Program-made: the position numbers and the translations under genes | Assembly (NCBI GenBank): GCA_026627385.1 | Contig: JAPNUR010000011.1 | Span: 1-64,000 of the forward strand | Source: Bacillota bacterium | GTDB taxonomy: Bacteria; Bacillota; Sulfobacillia; Sulfobacillales; Sulfobacillaceae | Length of the DNA stretch: 64,000 nucleotides | Direction: 5' to 3' | Part shown: positions 8,351-17,950 of the stretch, one piece after another | How positions within the stretch are numbered: the first letter of the stretch is position 1 | Layout of the letters: every line of letters begins with the position of its first letter | The notes under the pieces: model-generated | The model's input: the letters and a program-made list of their open reading frames with translations, nothing else | Database searches by the model: none | Told to the model about the DNA's origin: nothing

Positions 8351-9190
8351 ATGTGGATAGTGGTGGTAGGAGCTGGGATTATGGGCCGCGGGATTGCCGA
8401 AGTGGTGGCCTCCGCGGGTATAGACGTGACGGTCATTGATGCCATTCGAGAGGCCCGTGAGGCGGCCGAAAAGGAAATTCGCCAGCATCTGGAGCGACGT
8501 CACGCGCGGCACCCGGACTCTGCCCCGCCGGACAGTGTGCTGGATCACATCCATTGGTCTGAAAGCATGCCGGCGGACAATATCGACTGGGTCATTGAGG
8601 CGGTTCCGGAATCCCGAACGTTAAAAGAGTCCTTATTTGCCACCTGGGATGCCGAATTGCCAGCCCACGTGTGGCTTGCTAGCAACACCTCGTCTATTGC
8701 GATTAGTCTTTTACAAGCGCGGGCTAGACGCCATCCGGAACGGGTGGGAGGGTTACACTTCTTTAATCCTGTACCCCGCATGGGGTTGGTCGAAATTATC
8801 CGCGGTCTCGATACCGGCGACGCCTTTGTGACAGCTGCCCAAGAACTGGTGGCGACGTTAGGAAAAGTGGGCATTGTGGTGCCGGACCAGCCCGGTTTTC
8901 TGGTCAACCGCGTAGCCCGTCCGTATTACCTCGAAGCCATGAGATTAGTTGATGCCCGCGTAGCGGATTTGGCTGTTGTTGATCAGGTCATGGAGGGATT
9001 GAATTTTCCCATGGGCCCATTTCGCTTGATGGACCTTGTGGGCATTGATGTGAATTCGGCTGTGACTCAGTCGGTTTGGGAGCAAACTGGGTATGACGAA
9101 CGCTACCGCCCGCATCCATGGCAGGGAGCGTTAGTCGCGCGCGGCACCTTGGGCCGTAAAACGGGGCGGGGGTTTTATCGGTATGACTGA
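8351..9190 (+). CDS. 3-hydroxyacyl-CoA dehydrogenase
   Basis: A 279-residue NAD-dependent L-3-hydroxyacyl-CoA dehydrogenase of the Hbd/PaaH type, acting in beta-oxidation. The Rossmann motif GAGIMGRGIA is at residues 7-16. The catalytic His lies in GGLHFFNPVPRMGLVEII and a NTSSI motif precedes it. The C-terminal 3HCDH domain carries DQPGFLVNRVARPYYLEA and ends with the usual GRKTGRGFYRY. Length is normal for the family. It is translationally linked to both neighbours: two bases after paaG and an eight-base overlap with the next gene. Confidence 0.92.
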   Translation: MWIVVVGAGIMGRGIAEVVASAGIDVTVIDAIREAREAAEKEIRQHLERRHARHPDSAPPDSVLDHIHWSESMPADNIDWVIEAVPESRTLKESLFATWDAELPAHVWLASNTSSIAISLLQARARRHPERVGGLHFFNPVPRMGLVEIIRGLDTGDAFVTAAQELVATLGKVGIVVPDQPGFLVNRVARPYYLEAMRLVDARVADLAVVDQVMEGLNFPMGPFRLMDLVGIDVNSAVTQSVWEQTGYDERYRPHPWQGALVARGTLGRKTGRGFYRYD

Positions 9191-9857
9191 CATGTTATTG
9201 GTGATAGGCAATCGGCCGGAAGAGGTGGCTGCGTGGACAACGATCTGGCCTGATCCGGTTACCCAAGCCAGCGTGGCCATGGTTGACCCCAAGCGTCCCC
9301 CGCGTTGGGTGGTTGAGGCAACCGTGGGGCCCCTATCACTGAAACGCCAACATTTACGCCGGTTGGCGGCGCGCGGGGTGACCCATGTGTTGAGCGCGTC
9401 CATTAGCGTGACCGTTGGGGCACAAAAACGGTGGGTAGATGGCGGACTGGAGATCGTCGGGTACGATCCCGTGATAGCCATGGGACATGGTCGCACCTGG
9501 ACCTTAAGTGGTGATTCCGCGGCACGCGAGGCGTTGCCTGCGTTTCGGGACGATCGCACCCCAATCCCTGTCGCAGATGCGGTGGGAATGGTCGCGGCAC
9601 GGATTTGGCTTCCGATTATCAACGAAGCCGCTGCTTACGTTGCTCAAGGGCTCGATCCCGAAACTGTGGACCGGGCGGTCCGCTTGGGCCTCAATTATCC
9701 CGTGGGGCCGATGGAATTTGGCGAACGATTAGGATGGCATACCGTGTATTGGGGACTGAGGGCCCTAGAGGACATGGAAGGACCGCGGTTTCGCCCTCAT
9801 CCGTGGATCCGGGCACAAATCGGGAGCTCGCTGCTGGATCGCGAAGACTCGGATTAG
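9183..9857 (+). CDS. 3-hydroxyacyl-CoA dehydrogenase-like protein with degenerate NAD domain
   Basis: A 224-residue paralogue-like protein. The C-terminal half (about residues 125-215) is a recognisable 3HCDH domain: AARIWLPIINEAAAYVAQG, then LGLNYPVGPMEF, then the final RFRPHPWI. The N-terminal 120 residues look like a shortened Rossmann-type region, but the GxGxxG nucleotide motif is absent; it starts MLLVIGNRPEEVAAW. It overlaps the full-length dehydrogenase by eight bases, so the two are probably co-translated and may form a heteromer. It could be a non-catalytic partner or an enzyme that has lost cofactor binding. Confidence 0.7.
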   Translation: MTDMLLVIGNRPEEVAAWTTIWPDPVTQASVAMVDPKRPPRWVVEATVGPLSLKRQHLRRLAARGVTHVLSASISVTVGAQKRWVDGGLEIVGYDPVIAMGHGRTWTLSGDSAAREALPAFRDDRTPIPVADAVGMVAARIWLPIINEAAAYVAQGLDPETVDRAVRLGLNYPVGPMEFGERLGWHTVYWGLRALEDMEGPRFRPHPWIRAQIGSSLLDREDSD

Positions 9858-9946
9858 AATAACTGGCGCTAACAGACGCTTAAGAGAGCATCAGAGACCA
9901 TCAACAAGGAACCCTCCCACAGTTCGAGGGGCATCGAGGCCTCGGC

Positions 9947-9977
9947 CTAGGGGTAACTCGTATGGGGTTACCCCTAG
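9947..9977. repeat. Perfect 11-bp inverted repeat between operons
   Basis: CTAGGGGTAAC (9947-9957) and GTTACCCCTAG (9967-9977) form a perfect hairpin with a nine-base loop, 90 bases after the beta-oxidation cluster. No T-run follows on either side. It may be a terminator-like RNA hairpin or a protein-binding palindrome. Confidence 0.6.
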
Positions 9978-10515
9978 AAAGCATGGCGGCATGAACGATC
10001 GTACGAGGTGTCCCGTGGCATTTAGGGTTCATCCTGATCTGGACGCGCCCCTCGATGGTCAAATAGCTTTCCTACGACCAACGCCACGCCAATCCATAAC
10101 CCCATGCGGGGTAACAACCAGCCTGTTCTGGCGTAGCGGACGACCCGTCGACGCATGGTTAAAACCTTCCTTTCACCAACCTAACGAGCCTAGCGACCCC
10201 TCTATAACGGGATGGTAGAAAATACCTTAACCACGCGCCGCAACACGCCAATTGTCATCATCTCACGGATGGCTGATAACCGATCCTCCGCCCGCTACCG
10301 CATTGCGGCATCATGTAGTTTCATCTTAGCACCGAATGCGGTGAAATACGAGGATGAACATCCCTGCATTCACGGTTTTCCGACGTCGGGGCGGCGCGCC
10401 TGATGCAAAAATAACTTTTTCGCCTGCGATGCGCACTAAAAACTTGGGATAGGTCGTCGCCGTTGGTTATCCTGAAGGCTGACACGATCGCTAAGAAAGG
10501 GTTGTTATACAAGGG
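9978..10515. other. Intergenic region before the secreted NHL protein
   Basis: About 540 bases with no gene I can support. Short open frames at 9991-10218 and 10212-10403 have no ribosome binding site and no recognisable composition. I see no convincing sigma-A promoter. Confidence 0.5.
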
Positions 10516-13200
10516 ATGCTCCTCCGCCTCGTTCGACGTCTTCGCGTAATCGTTCTGATGGGACTGGTCCTCAGTATCTCAGTTCCTGCCAGTGCTGTGA
10601 GCAATACTGTTCCCGATTATACCTTTGGCGTGGTTGAGGCCAATCTAGCAGTGAACCAGGCAGTTGGGCTGGGCATTGGATGGACACGCGTGCCGCTGCC
10701 GTGGGCCTCCTTAGAGCCCCGCCCCGGCGTGTGGAATTTTGCCTACACGGCTGACGACCGCCCTCTCTTAATGTTGGCCGCTCACGGCATTGTGCCGGTA
10801 GGGATTGTGCAAACAGTGCCTAGGTGGGCGTCAATTAATCCTGGTGAGGCGCCGAATGGGGTGCCGAAGGGGCTGAACTTGCCGTGGAACAACCCTGGGA
10901 ACCTCTGGGGTCAGTACATGTATAGCCTCGCACGGCATTACGCGGGCTTGATTAACACATGGATCATTGGCAATGAAATTAGTATTCGCTCAGGATCCGA
11001 AAAGAGTTGGGATGGCACGGTTACCCAGATGGCGCAAATGATTCGCGTGGCCTACCTGGCTGTCCATGCGGCCAATCCTGTGGCCCAGATTCAAGCGCCA
11101 GGCGCGCCTTACTGGTACGACCGGGGGTCCACTACTGAGGAGCTCTTGAATGCCTTGGCGGAACTGCCTGGAGCGCGCCAGTCGCACGACTTTCTCGACG
11201 GATTGAATGTCCATCTTTACAACACGCTGCAGTGGAATTCGCTGATTTACGGTCAATACCGGCAGATGCTCCGCCAACACGGGCTCGGTTCCTTACCCAT
11301 TTGGCTAACCGAAACGAATGCGGCGCCAGGGTCACCGGAGCAGCCGGGCACGACCGCTCTTGACCAAGCCGACTTTCTCGTCGAGAATCTAGCCGCCAGT
11401 TTGCAATACGTTCCCGAGGCAGAAGTGTATGAGATGACGGACACTGCGTCGGGCGGGGGACGGTTTGGTTTGCTGACTCCATCGGGGCGGCCGACGCTCG
11501 CCTATCAAGCGGTGCAAACCACCATCCGCTGGTTGGCCGGGACGCGCTTTCTGCACGCCACAGTGCTCCCTTACGAATGGCAGGCCCTGTCCCAACCGGC
11601 GATTGTGACGTTGGGTGGCGTCCGGCGCCTGGTGTCAGTCGTCTGGGACCAGGGCTTTTCGTCCACGACGGTCACCCTCCCGGCTTATAGTGCCACAGCT
11701 ACGGTGACCACAGCGTTGGGTGCAACACGCGTTATTGAGGCTCGTCACGGACACTTTGTGTTGACGTTAAGACCGGCGACCTTACATGCCGTACAGCCGC
11801 CGACCGCAGCGCCCATTGGGGGGCCGCCCTTGATCGTGACCCAGAAGGTGGCCCTGGGGCAAGCGGGTACGCCTCGGGGTGCGCCGCTCAATGCTCCCTC
11901 GCTCTTTGCCGGATCAGGTCCAGTGCTGACGGCGCATGCCGGTCGAGAGAGTGCGGCCGTGAATCCGACGACGGATGTGGTGCGGATTACCACAGGTCGA
12001 GGTTCGGTAAGCGTGGGAGGGTGGGGAACGGGACCGGCACAACTCTTAGGTCCCTCGGGGATTGCTATTGGCCCTCAGGGATGGGTGTACGTGACTAACG
12101 CCGGGGCCAACGATGTCGTCGTCTATACTCCCACAGGCCACGTGGTGGCTACGTGGGGTGGATTTGGTAGCGCCGCGGGGCAATTCAATGGGCCCAGCGG
12201 GGTTGCGGTGGGGCCTCGCGGCACCGTTTACGTGGCAGACACCTTGAATCAACGGATTCAGGCCTTCACCCCCCATGGTCGCTTTATTGGCCAGGTTGCT
12301 GCCCCTTGGCCAACGGCATTGCAAGTGACAGCCCCCGGGCTCGTGACGGCGCTGGACAAAATGAGCGGAATTCGTATATCGCAGTCATTTGCGCGCATCA
12401 CCAAAACGTTGCCTCTTCCCCCCAACGTAACCGCGCTGGCCATTAACGCTCAGGGACGTTACGCCGTTGCCACCGCCACGGGCCAGGTGATGGTTTATAG
12501 CCCTCAAGGGCAGCGTCAAGCGGCGTGGATCATTGGCCCTGCGTACGGTAACCGACTGCCACCCCGGATCACTTCGCTCGCCTGGGCAGGGTCTACGGTA
12601 TACGTGTTGGATGGACGGTATAATCGCATTTTGGCGATTGACACCCAAGACCTCCTCCCATCTTCCGACAGCAGTTCCGAGGGGCCGGCGGGTCAGACTG
12701 GAGTAACCATCGTCCCACTCAAATCCACGTTGTTGTTAGGGCCGTCGGCGCTGGCAGTGGGTCTCGACGGAATTTTATGGATAGCCAATACCGACCGCAA
12801 CCATCTGACCGCGGTGACCCCGACGGGCGTTGTGCTTGAGCAAATTCCCGCGTCGGATGGGATTTCTGGTGTCGCCGTTACCCCCGATGGCGAATTAGCC
12901 ATCGCCGGGTATTACGGAGATTCCCTCACGGTATTGACGCCCGAGGGCCGTGTCTTGTGGCGCCAGGGCAGCCCGCGACAGGGGCCCGACAATTTAGATC
13001 ATCCTACCACTGTTGTATCCATGGCCAATGGAGATCTCGCTGTATGGGATACGGGCAATCGGCGCGCTGTGATCTTTACTCCGGAAGGCCACCCCGTAAG
13101 TTGGATTACGGCCCCTGACGGCGCGACCGCTTTGGCTGTGTGGCCAAGCGGCGCCCTCGCCTGGGCCACGCCTTCAGGCCTGAAGGTGATGACGCCCTAA
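10516..13200 (+). CDS. Secreted clan GH-A glycosidase-like protein with C-terminal NHL beta-propeller
   Basis: An 894-residue exported protein. Residues 1-28 are a signal peptide (RLVRRLR then a hydrophobic core, ending SVPASA). Residues about 35-345 look like a TIM-barrel glycosidase of clan GH-A: GIGWTRVPLPWASLEPRPG, the acid/base motif WIIGNE (Glu154) and the nucleophile motif IWLTETN (Glu266). A beta-rich linker follows (about 345-480). Residues about 490-890 are NHL-type propeller repeats: LLGPSGIAIGPQGWVYVTNA, then FNGPSGVAVGPRGTVYVAD with an NQRIQAFTPHG strand, then later ALAVGLDGILWIANTDRNH and GVAVTPDGELAIAGYYGDS. The combination suggests cell-surface polysaccharide recognition or turnover. 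The ATG at 10516 is retained because it gives a proper signal peptide, although the nearest AAGAAAGGG is 15 bases away. It appears to be monocistronic. Confidence 0.75.
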   Translation: MLLRLVRRLRVIVLMGLVLSISVPASAVSNTVPDYTFGVVEANLAVNQAVGLGIGWTRVPLPWASLEPRPGVWNFAYTADDRPLLMLAAHGIVPVGIVQTVPRWASINPGEAPNGVPKGLNLPWNNPGNLWGQYMYSLARHYAGLINTWIIGNEISIRSGSEKSWDGTVTQMAQMIRVAYLAVHAANPVAQIQAPGAPYWYDRGSTTEELLNALAELPGARQSHDFLDGLNVHLYNTLQWNSLIYGQYRQMLRQHGLGSLPIWLTETNAAPGSPEQPGTTALDQADFLVENLAASLQYVPEAEVYEMTDTASGGGRFGLLTPSGRPTLAYQAVQTTIRWLAGTRFLHATVLPYEWQALSQPAIVTLGGVRRLVSVVWDQGFSSTTVTLPAYSATATVTTALGATRVIEARHGHFVLTLRPATLHAVQPPTAAPIGGPPLIVTQKVALGQAGTPRGAPLNAPSLFAGSGPVLTAHAGRESAAVNPTTDVVRITTGRGSVSVGGWGTGPAQLLGPSGIAIGPQGWVYVTNAGANDVVVYTPTGHVVATWGGFGSAAGQFNGPSGVAVGPRGTVYVADTLNQRIQAFTPHGRFIGQVAAPWPTALQVTAPGLVTALDKMSGIRISQSFARITKTLPLPPNVTALAINAQGRYAVATATGQVMVYSPQGQRQAAWIIGPAYGNRLPPRITSLAWAGSTVYVLDGRYNRILAIDTQDLLPSSDSSSEGPAGQTGVTIVPLKSTLLLGPSALAVGLDGILWIANTDRNHLTAVTPTGVVLEQIPASDGISGVAVTPDGELAIAGYYGDSLTVLTPEGRVLWRQGSPRQGPDNLDHPTTVVSMANGDLAVWDTGNRRAVIFTPEGHPVSWITAPDGATALAVWPSGALAWATPSGLKVMTP

Positions 13201-13268
13201 GGCCGTCATGGGCGGTGCGCCTCGCTTTCTCGGATGGTGTTGCGGTGATCACTTGACGCAACTTCTGG

Positions 13269-13310
13269 GACGCATAGCCACACGAGGCTGGCGCTCTTAT
13301 GCTATGCGTC
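13269..13310. repeat. Perfect 10-bp inverted repeat between convergent genes
   Basis: GACGCATAGC (13269-13278) and GCTATGCGTC (13301-13310) flank a 22-base loop. The repeat lies between the end of the NHL protein gene and the end of the convergent chemoreceptor gene, where a bidirectional terminator would be expected. No long T-run is present. Confidence 0.45.
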
Positions 13311-13431
13311 AGCCAGAGCGTCACGTGATCGTCAAAGCGCCTATCAGGCCAGCCGGTTTGCAGCATCTATCAGAGCCGCGGGCAGGTGATGCACACGCGG
13401 TGCTCGATAGGACTGTTCTCCTATGGCTAGT

Positions 13432-14535
13432 TTATGATGGAGGCGATGCCGTAGCGTGGTTTGTCGCTTGCTTCAAGCGTGAGGCCAGGGTGCTAACCTC
13501 ACTAGCTTGTTCGGCCGTAAGGGTTGCAGCGGCTGTCAGCTGTTCGAGGGCACCCATGGCGGTCAAAAAGCGCGCGTGCATCTCATCGGCCGCGTGAGCC
13601 ACGGTGTTGACAGTTGCGGCGAGGGCGCTGAACGCGTTCGTGACCGTTGAAAGCAGCGTCTCGGTTTCAGACTGACGTGTTTGTACCAAACTGACGGCGT
13701 CACCCAGCGCTGTCAAGCGCGATCGGAGGGCTTGAACGGTTGCATTGATGTGTTGCGTAGCATCACGCGAGCCGTCCGAAAGCTTTCGCACTTCGTCCGC
13801 TACCACCGCAAACCCGCGGCCAGCTTCGCCAGCCCGAGCAGCCTCGATGGCCGCGTTGAGTGCTAACAAGTTGGTTTGGCGCGCAATGTTTTCGATGAGT
13901 GCGGTGGATTGTCCAATGGCCGCTAACTCGGTGGTTAGGGCGTCTTTGGCCTCCGCCAATTGCGTCATGGTGTCTTGGAGAAGGCGACCGTGGTTGTCGA
14001 GCGTGGTCACCGTATTGTGTCCAGTCGAGGTATCCTGACGGGCCTGACCCATTCTCCCTTGGATGTTGGTAGCTTCCGTTTTAAAGCCTTCGAAGGTATC
14101 CCGCAGATGTTCTACGGCCGCTTGGGTTTCTTCCGCTGCAGCGGCAAGTCGTTCTGCATGATCCCATAATGCGGCTTCTGTGTTTAATAATTCGGCTTCT
14201 TGGGCGGTAGAGACCACCAAAGTGAGGCAGCCAAAAACGGTTTGATTGATCATCAGCGGAACGGCGGTCGCACGGTATGGCACGCCAAATTGCGAGTCAT
14301 CACGCACATCGGTGATGGGACGGCGCTCAGCAATTGCCGTTGTGGTGACGGTTCCTCCTGGCAGGGGATCGCCGTCGTGCACCCCGAGATTCAAGCGGCG
14401 CCCCGGCAGCGCCTTGACGATGCGATCGGGCGTTGTCAGTACCACCTCCACGTCGTCTGGGTATGATTGTTGTAATCCCTTTAAAGCGAGGCTCCAAGTG
14501 GTCCAAAGATCGTCCCAGGTTAAGGTGTCGGTCAT
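13432..14535 (-). CDS. Soluble methyl-accepting chemotaxis protein
   Basis: A 367-residue cytoplasmic chemoreceptor with no membrane segment. Residues about 1-130 form a small sensor domain resembling PAS/GAF folds ([20 protein letters not shown], then [10 protein letters not shown]). A coiled-coil signalling domain follows. Its hairpin tip reads [20 protein letters not shown] and continues [14 protein letters not shown], the near-invariant contact site for CheA and CheW. The coiled coil downstream of the tip is short, so it belongs to a short-helix receptor class. GAGGAGG stands just upstream of the ATG at 14535; the ATG at 14550 overlaps that site and is rejected. No che genes are nearby, so it must signal to a distant array. 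Confidence 0.88.
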   Translation of the reverse strand: MTDTLTWDDLWTTWSLALKGLQQSYPDDVEVVLTTPDRIVKALPGRRLNLGVHDGDPLPGGTVTTTAIAERRPITDVRDDSQFGVPYRATAVPLMINQTVFGCLTLVVSTAQEAELLNTEAALWDHAERLAAAAEETQAAVEHLRDTFEGFKTEATNIQGRMGQARQDTSTGHNTVTTLDNHGRLLQDTMTQLAEAKDALTTELAAIGQSTALIENIARQTNLLALNAAIEAARAGEAGRGFAVVADEVRKLSDGSRDATQHINATVQALRSRLTALGDAVSLVQTRQSETETLLSTVTNAFSALAATVNTVAHAADEMHARFLTAMGALEQLTAAATLTAEQASEVSTLASRLKQATNHATASPPS

Positions 14536-14788
14536 GAGATTCCTCCTCATTTGTTAATCTCAGTGGTGGATAACTTGTTGTGAAAGATGAGGACGAGCCA
14601 CTGGATGTCGTCCCACCATGGCGTCCATCCTAAATCGTGGTGGACTTCAACGATTCCCTGAAAATCTTTGCCTCCTCGCGATGCGATCGCCTTTCCGGGA
14701 ACCGGTATGACCCCTGAAACCCCTCGTAGACCGGTCGTGCTGATTGACCAAGCCTGGTGAGAAATCAGACGCGTGGGTCCAGGGAACG

Positions 14789-15858
14789 TTTGAGAGAGGA
14801 GCGTGTCAGCAGGGCAATCGTCGTCGGATGGGACTGGGCCGAGGGGCATCATGACGTGGTGGTGCAAGATGCGCCCGGACATATTCTGTGGGCCGGACAA
14901 ATGGCTCACACTCGCGAGGCGTGGGAAGGCCGCCTGCTCGCGTGGGCTCATCAGCAGCGGTCGGCCGTGCATGGGGTCATGGAAACGTCCCAGCGGCTGG
15001 TGGTGGATTGGCTGCGCACCACGGGCATTTGGGTGTATCCGGTCAACTCGAAAGAGTCCGACGCCCGCCGCAAGCCCTCGGGGGCGAAAACCGACCGCAT
15101 GGATGCGGCCATTTTGGCCCGCTTGGGCTGGACCGAGCGCGACGCGCTGCGGCCCTTGCGGCCCACGGACGAAGCCTGGGGCGAATGGCGCCAGTTGACC
15201 CGCATCGACGAATCGCTGACCCAGCAGGCCACCCGGTTGGCCTGGCTGCGGCAACCCCGCGATCCCCGGCCTGCACAAGAAGCGCCCCGGATTTGGGGGG
15301 GCCTGCCACAGCGCGCGTTGGAGGCCTCGCCCGGCAAACGCCGGGCCCCAGTCTGGGCCGTGCGGGCGCTGGTGGCCCGGTGGCACGCCGTGCGGGCGGA
15401 GCAGCAGACCTTGCGCGGGCCCCTCGCCGAACTTTTTCTGGCGAGCCTGGATGCTGACCTCGGGATGAGCGTGCTCGAGGTCGCCGTGACCTGGGGCGCT
15501 CGTCTCCAGGCCGGGTTTGGTCCCCAGCGGGACCGGCGTGAATGGGCCGAGGCCGTTCAAGCCTTGGCCGGCGCCAGCCCGGTGCTCGACCAAAGCGGGA
15601 AACTCCAACGCGTACACATGCGCCGGGCGTGTGACAAGCATATCCGCGCGGCCGTGCATCAGCTCGCCTTCACCTCTTTGTCGCGATGTGCCTGGGTCCG
15701 GGAATATTACGACCAATACCGAGCCTGGGGCCATGGGCATCATGCGGCCTTGCACGCGCTGCCCCATGTCTGGCTGGATTCTCTTCCGCATGGGGAAGAC
15801 CCGCCAGCCCTACGACGAGGCCCGGTTGTTGGCCGCCCGTGCGCGGCACGCGGCCTAA
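14789..15858 (+). pseudogene. IS110-family transposase, frameshifted
   Basis: The N-terminal RuvC-like DEDD domain is clear: VVGWDWAEGHHDVVV (first Asp), GVMETSQRLVVDWL (Glu) and SGAKTDRMDAAILAR (the Asp pair), as in IS110/IS1111 enzymes. The C-terminal domain is recognisable from LAGASPVLDQSG and RRACDKHIRAAVHQLAF. Two defects are visible. The region after TQQATRLAWLRQ (about 15240-15330) is shortened and scrambled compared with family proteins. A frameshift near 15765 moves the true C terminus (ILFRMGKTRQPYDEARLLAA, ending at 15858) to another frame. The start is uncertain; TTG at 14789 is only nominal. IS110 elements lack long terminal repeats, so I cannot set the element ends. The long antisense frame here is a shadow. 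Confidence 0.75.
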
Positions 15859-15961
15859 CCCGGAGCGCGGTCTGACGCTGGGCGATCGCCCCGAGGCGAC
15901 CGCTTTCTGGGGTATTGGCTTCATCCCCCATCACGTCCCCTCATCCCAGTGATCCATATCC

Positions 15962-15991
15962 TTGACATAGACCGTCTTCTCTCGGTAATTT
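15962..15991 (+). promoter_or_regulatory. Promoter-like sequence downstream of the IS110 remnant
   Basis: TTGACA (15962-15967) and TAATTT (15986-15991) are 18 bases apart. No gene follows on the plus strand, and the stretch 15992-16440 holds no gene I can support. It may be an outward promoter or a chance match. Confidence 0.35.
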
Positions 15992-16444
15992 ATCCCATGA
16001 CCTCTTTCGCGGCCCGTGTTCGGAACTCCTTTTTGTGCTGTACGATAATTAATTGCATCGCATGGTTGTCGGACGGATTGCGGGGACAAAATGAGCGTGG
16101 CAGTGGATCAGGATCAGGCACGGCAGCAATAGGGGCGACACCTGGCGCTTGCGAGCGGATCACCGTCAGGGCGAAACCGCGACAACAACAGGTAGTGTAC
16201 CCCCATCGTTCCAGTCTAGGGACACCTGACACGAATGGGCCAAGGGAATGTCATGAGGTGTATACCTCAGCTGCTAACCGGTTAGAAATGAGGCCACCGT
16301 ATTTGCGCGCCATTCTGCAAAATAGGTCGCGACACGTCCTTGCCGATGTTCGGATGAGACAATGACTCATGAAGGATTCGGTAGTCGGTCAATGGGCGCT
16401 CTCGGCGGGAATTTTTCTAGACTTTGCTCAGTGGCGTGGGCACC

Positions 16445-16510
16445 AAAAAGGGAAAGCGATGACGTCGTAATCGTGACCCGTGAGGGAATGGGCTGGTCAT
16501 CGTCTTTCCC
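16445..16510 (-). terminator. Terminator of the MFS gene at 16526-17950
   Basis: Read on the minus strand, an imperfect stem (arm 16496-16510 with arm 16450-16463, sharing GGGAAAG and CGATGAC segments) is followed by five T (16445-16449). It begins 16 bases after the MFS stop codon. Confidence 0.55.
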
Positions 16511-16525
16511 TTCGTGAGTGGAGTT

Positions 16526-17950
16526 TTAATATCCTGCGTGGGTAGCTGGAGTAGTAACGTGTGCAGGTTTTTCTAAGAGATCTTCGTGTGACGCCTCTCG
16601 TAACGTGAGCCCTTTGGACTCTTTGAGCGCCAGGAGCGTCAACAACACTCCCGCGAAGGAAATGATTGCGAGAAGGCCCATGGTATCGGCAAGGTGCAAC
16701 TGGATCAAGAGCACGGGGAACAGGAAAGCAGCAACAGCTGCACCAAGTTTACCAGCTGAAGCGGAAATTCCGAAGCCTAAGCCGCGGACCGTTACGGGAA
16801 AAACTTCTGACGGAAACACGAACGTCGTACTATTGGGCCCGAATTCGATAAAGAAATAGCTCACAGCGTATACTAGCAGAAACTCGGTGGTGTCGTGCGC
16901 TATGCCGGGAACTAGCCACAAAACCCCATAGGCCACGGTCATGACGGCAAACCCCAGAATTTGAATGAATTTTCGTCCTAAGCGGTCAATCGTGAGAGCT
17001 GAGATCCAATACCCGGGGACAGCAGCCACCAAAAAGATTATCATCGACGTGAGCGTGTGCTGAAGTAACGTGCCTGATGGCGAGAGCGCTTTCATAACCA
17101 ACGAGGAGGAGACGCTGTTACCGTAAAAAGCCATGTCGAGGAACATCCAGGAAAACGCTGTTCCCAACAATGTCAGCAAGAAGCGGCGGTTGGTAAAGAG
17201 AAGTCGCGCAGAATTCGGTAGCGGCTCCACAGCTGGTGCTGTGCTGATTGTTTGGGCGGTCAGGGTTTCCACGACCCGTGCCGCACCGGTGGCGTCTCCG
17301 CGGGCGCCTAACATAAAGTGCGGGGTTTCCGCAATAGAACGTCGAAGCCAGATGACTACCGCAGCCGGGATGGCTCCAAGACCAAGCATGAGCCGCCACG
17401 CCGTGGCATCGGATACGCCACCGGCCAATAAGGCGGCCGCCACAGCAGGGCCTACTAAGAGGCCGAATCCTTGCATGGCAAATACGGCATTGACCAGAAA
17501 TCCGCGGCGCCGGCGATTGGAGTATTCACTCATAATGATGCCGCTCATGGGATAGTCGCCGCCGACGCCAATGCCCACGATAAACCGAAACAGCAGAAGG
17601 AGCCAGAGGTTTGGCGCGAAGGCGGACAGTACGGCACCTCCTGTCAACAGCATGGCTTCGATGCCGTAGACCGTTTTTCGACCTAGGCGGTCCATTAAAC
17701 GACCAAAGAGCAGGGCGCCGACCACGGCAGCAAATAGGGCGGTGCTATTGAGTAACATCAAGTCCAGCGTGCTAAGGTGCCATAATGGCGTGAGCAGCGT
17801 GGTGACGACACCAATAATAAAGAGATCGTAGGCATCGGTAAAAAATCCCATTCCAGCAGTGAGCCACGTTCGCCAATGAAAGCCGACAAGACCGGTTTCC
17901 TCTAAAGGTTGAAGGATTTGGTCGCGTACGGATGGTGATGGCTTATCCAC
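16526..17950 (-). CDS. MFS transporter, phosphate:H+ symporter (PHS) type
   Basis: A 474-residue twelve-helix major facilitator. The first helix has GMGFFTDAYDLFIIG and the fourth has GIGVGGDYPMSGIIMSEYSN; both are hallmarks of the PHS branch (fungal Pho84-type phosphate carriers and bacterial relatives). RLMDRLGRKTVYG is the MFS loop 2-3 motif and IDRLGRKFIQ its second copy. Bacterial members may carry phosphate or organic acids such as aromatic acids, so the substrate is open. GTG at 17950 is preceded by GGAGGG at ten bases. It stands alone, with a probable terminator at 16445-16510. Confidence 0.85.
   Translation of the reverse strand: MDKPSPSVRDQILQPLEETGLVGFHWRTWLTAGMGFFTDAYDLFIIGVVTTLLTPLWHLSTLDLMLLNSTALFAAVVGALLFGRLMDRLGRKTVYGIEAMLLTGGAVLSAFAPNLWLLLLFRFIVGIGVGGDYPMSGIIMSEYSNRRRRGFLVNAVFAMQGFGLLVGPAVAAALLAGGVSDATAWRLMLGLGAIPAAVVIWLRRSIAETPHFMLGARGDATGAARVVETLTAQTISTAPAVEPLPNSARLLFTNRRFLLTLLGTAFSWMFLDMAFYGNSVSSSLVMKALSPSGTLLQHTLTSMIIFLVAAVPGYWISALTIDRLGRKFIQILGFAVMTVAYGVLWLVPGIAHDTTEFLLVYAVSYFFIEFGPNSTTFVFPSEVFPVTVRGLGFGISASAGKLGAAVAAFLFPVLLIQLHLADTMGLLAIISFAGVLLTLLALKESKGLTLREASHEDLLEKPAHVTTPATHAGY

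Noticed and set aside
14547-15791. Long minus-strand open frame (414 codons) antisense to the IS110 transposase
   Set aside because: Its residues are Pro/Gly/Arg-rich with no domain, while the plus strand shows clear IS110 motifs. It is a shadow of GC-rich codons.
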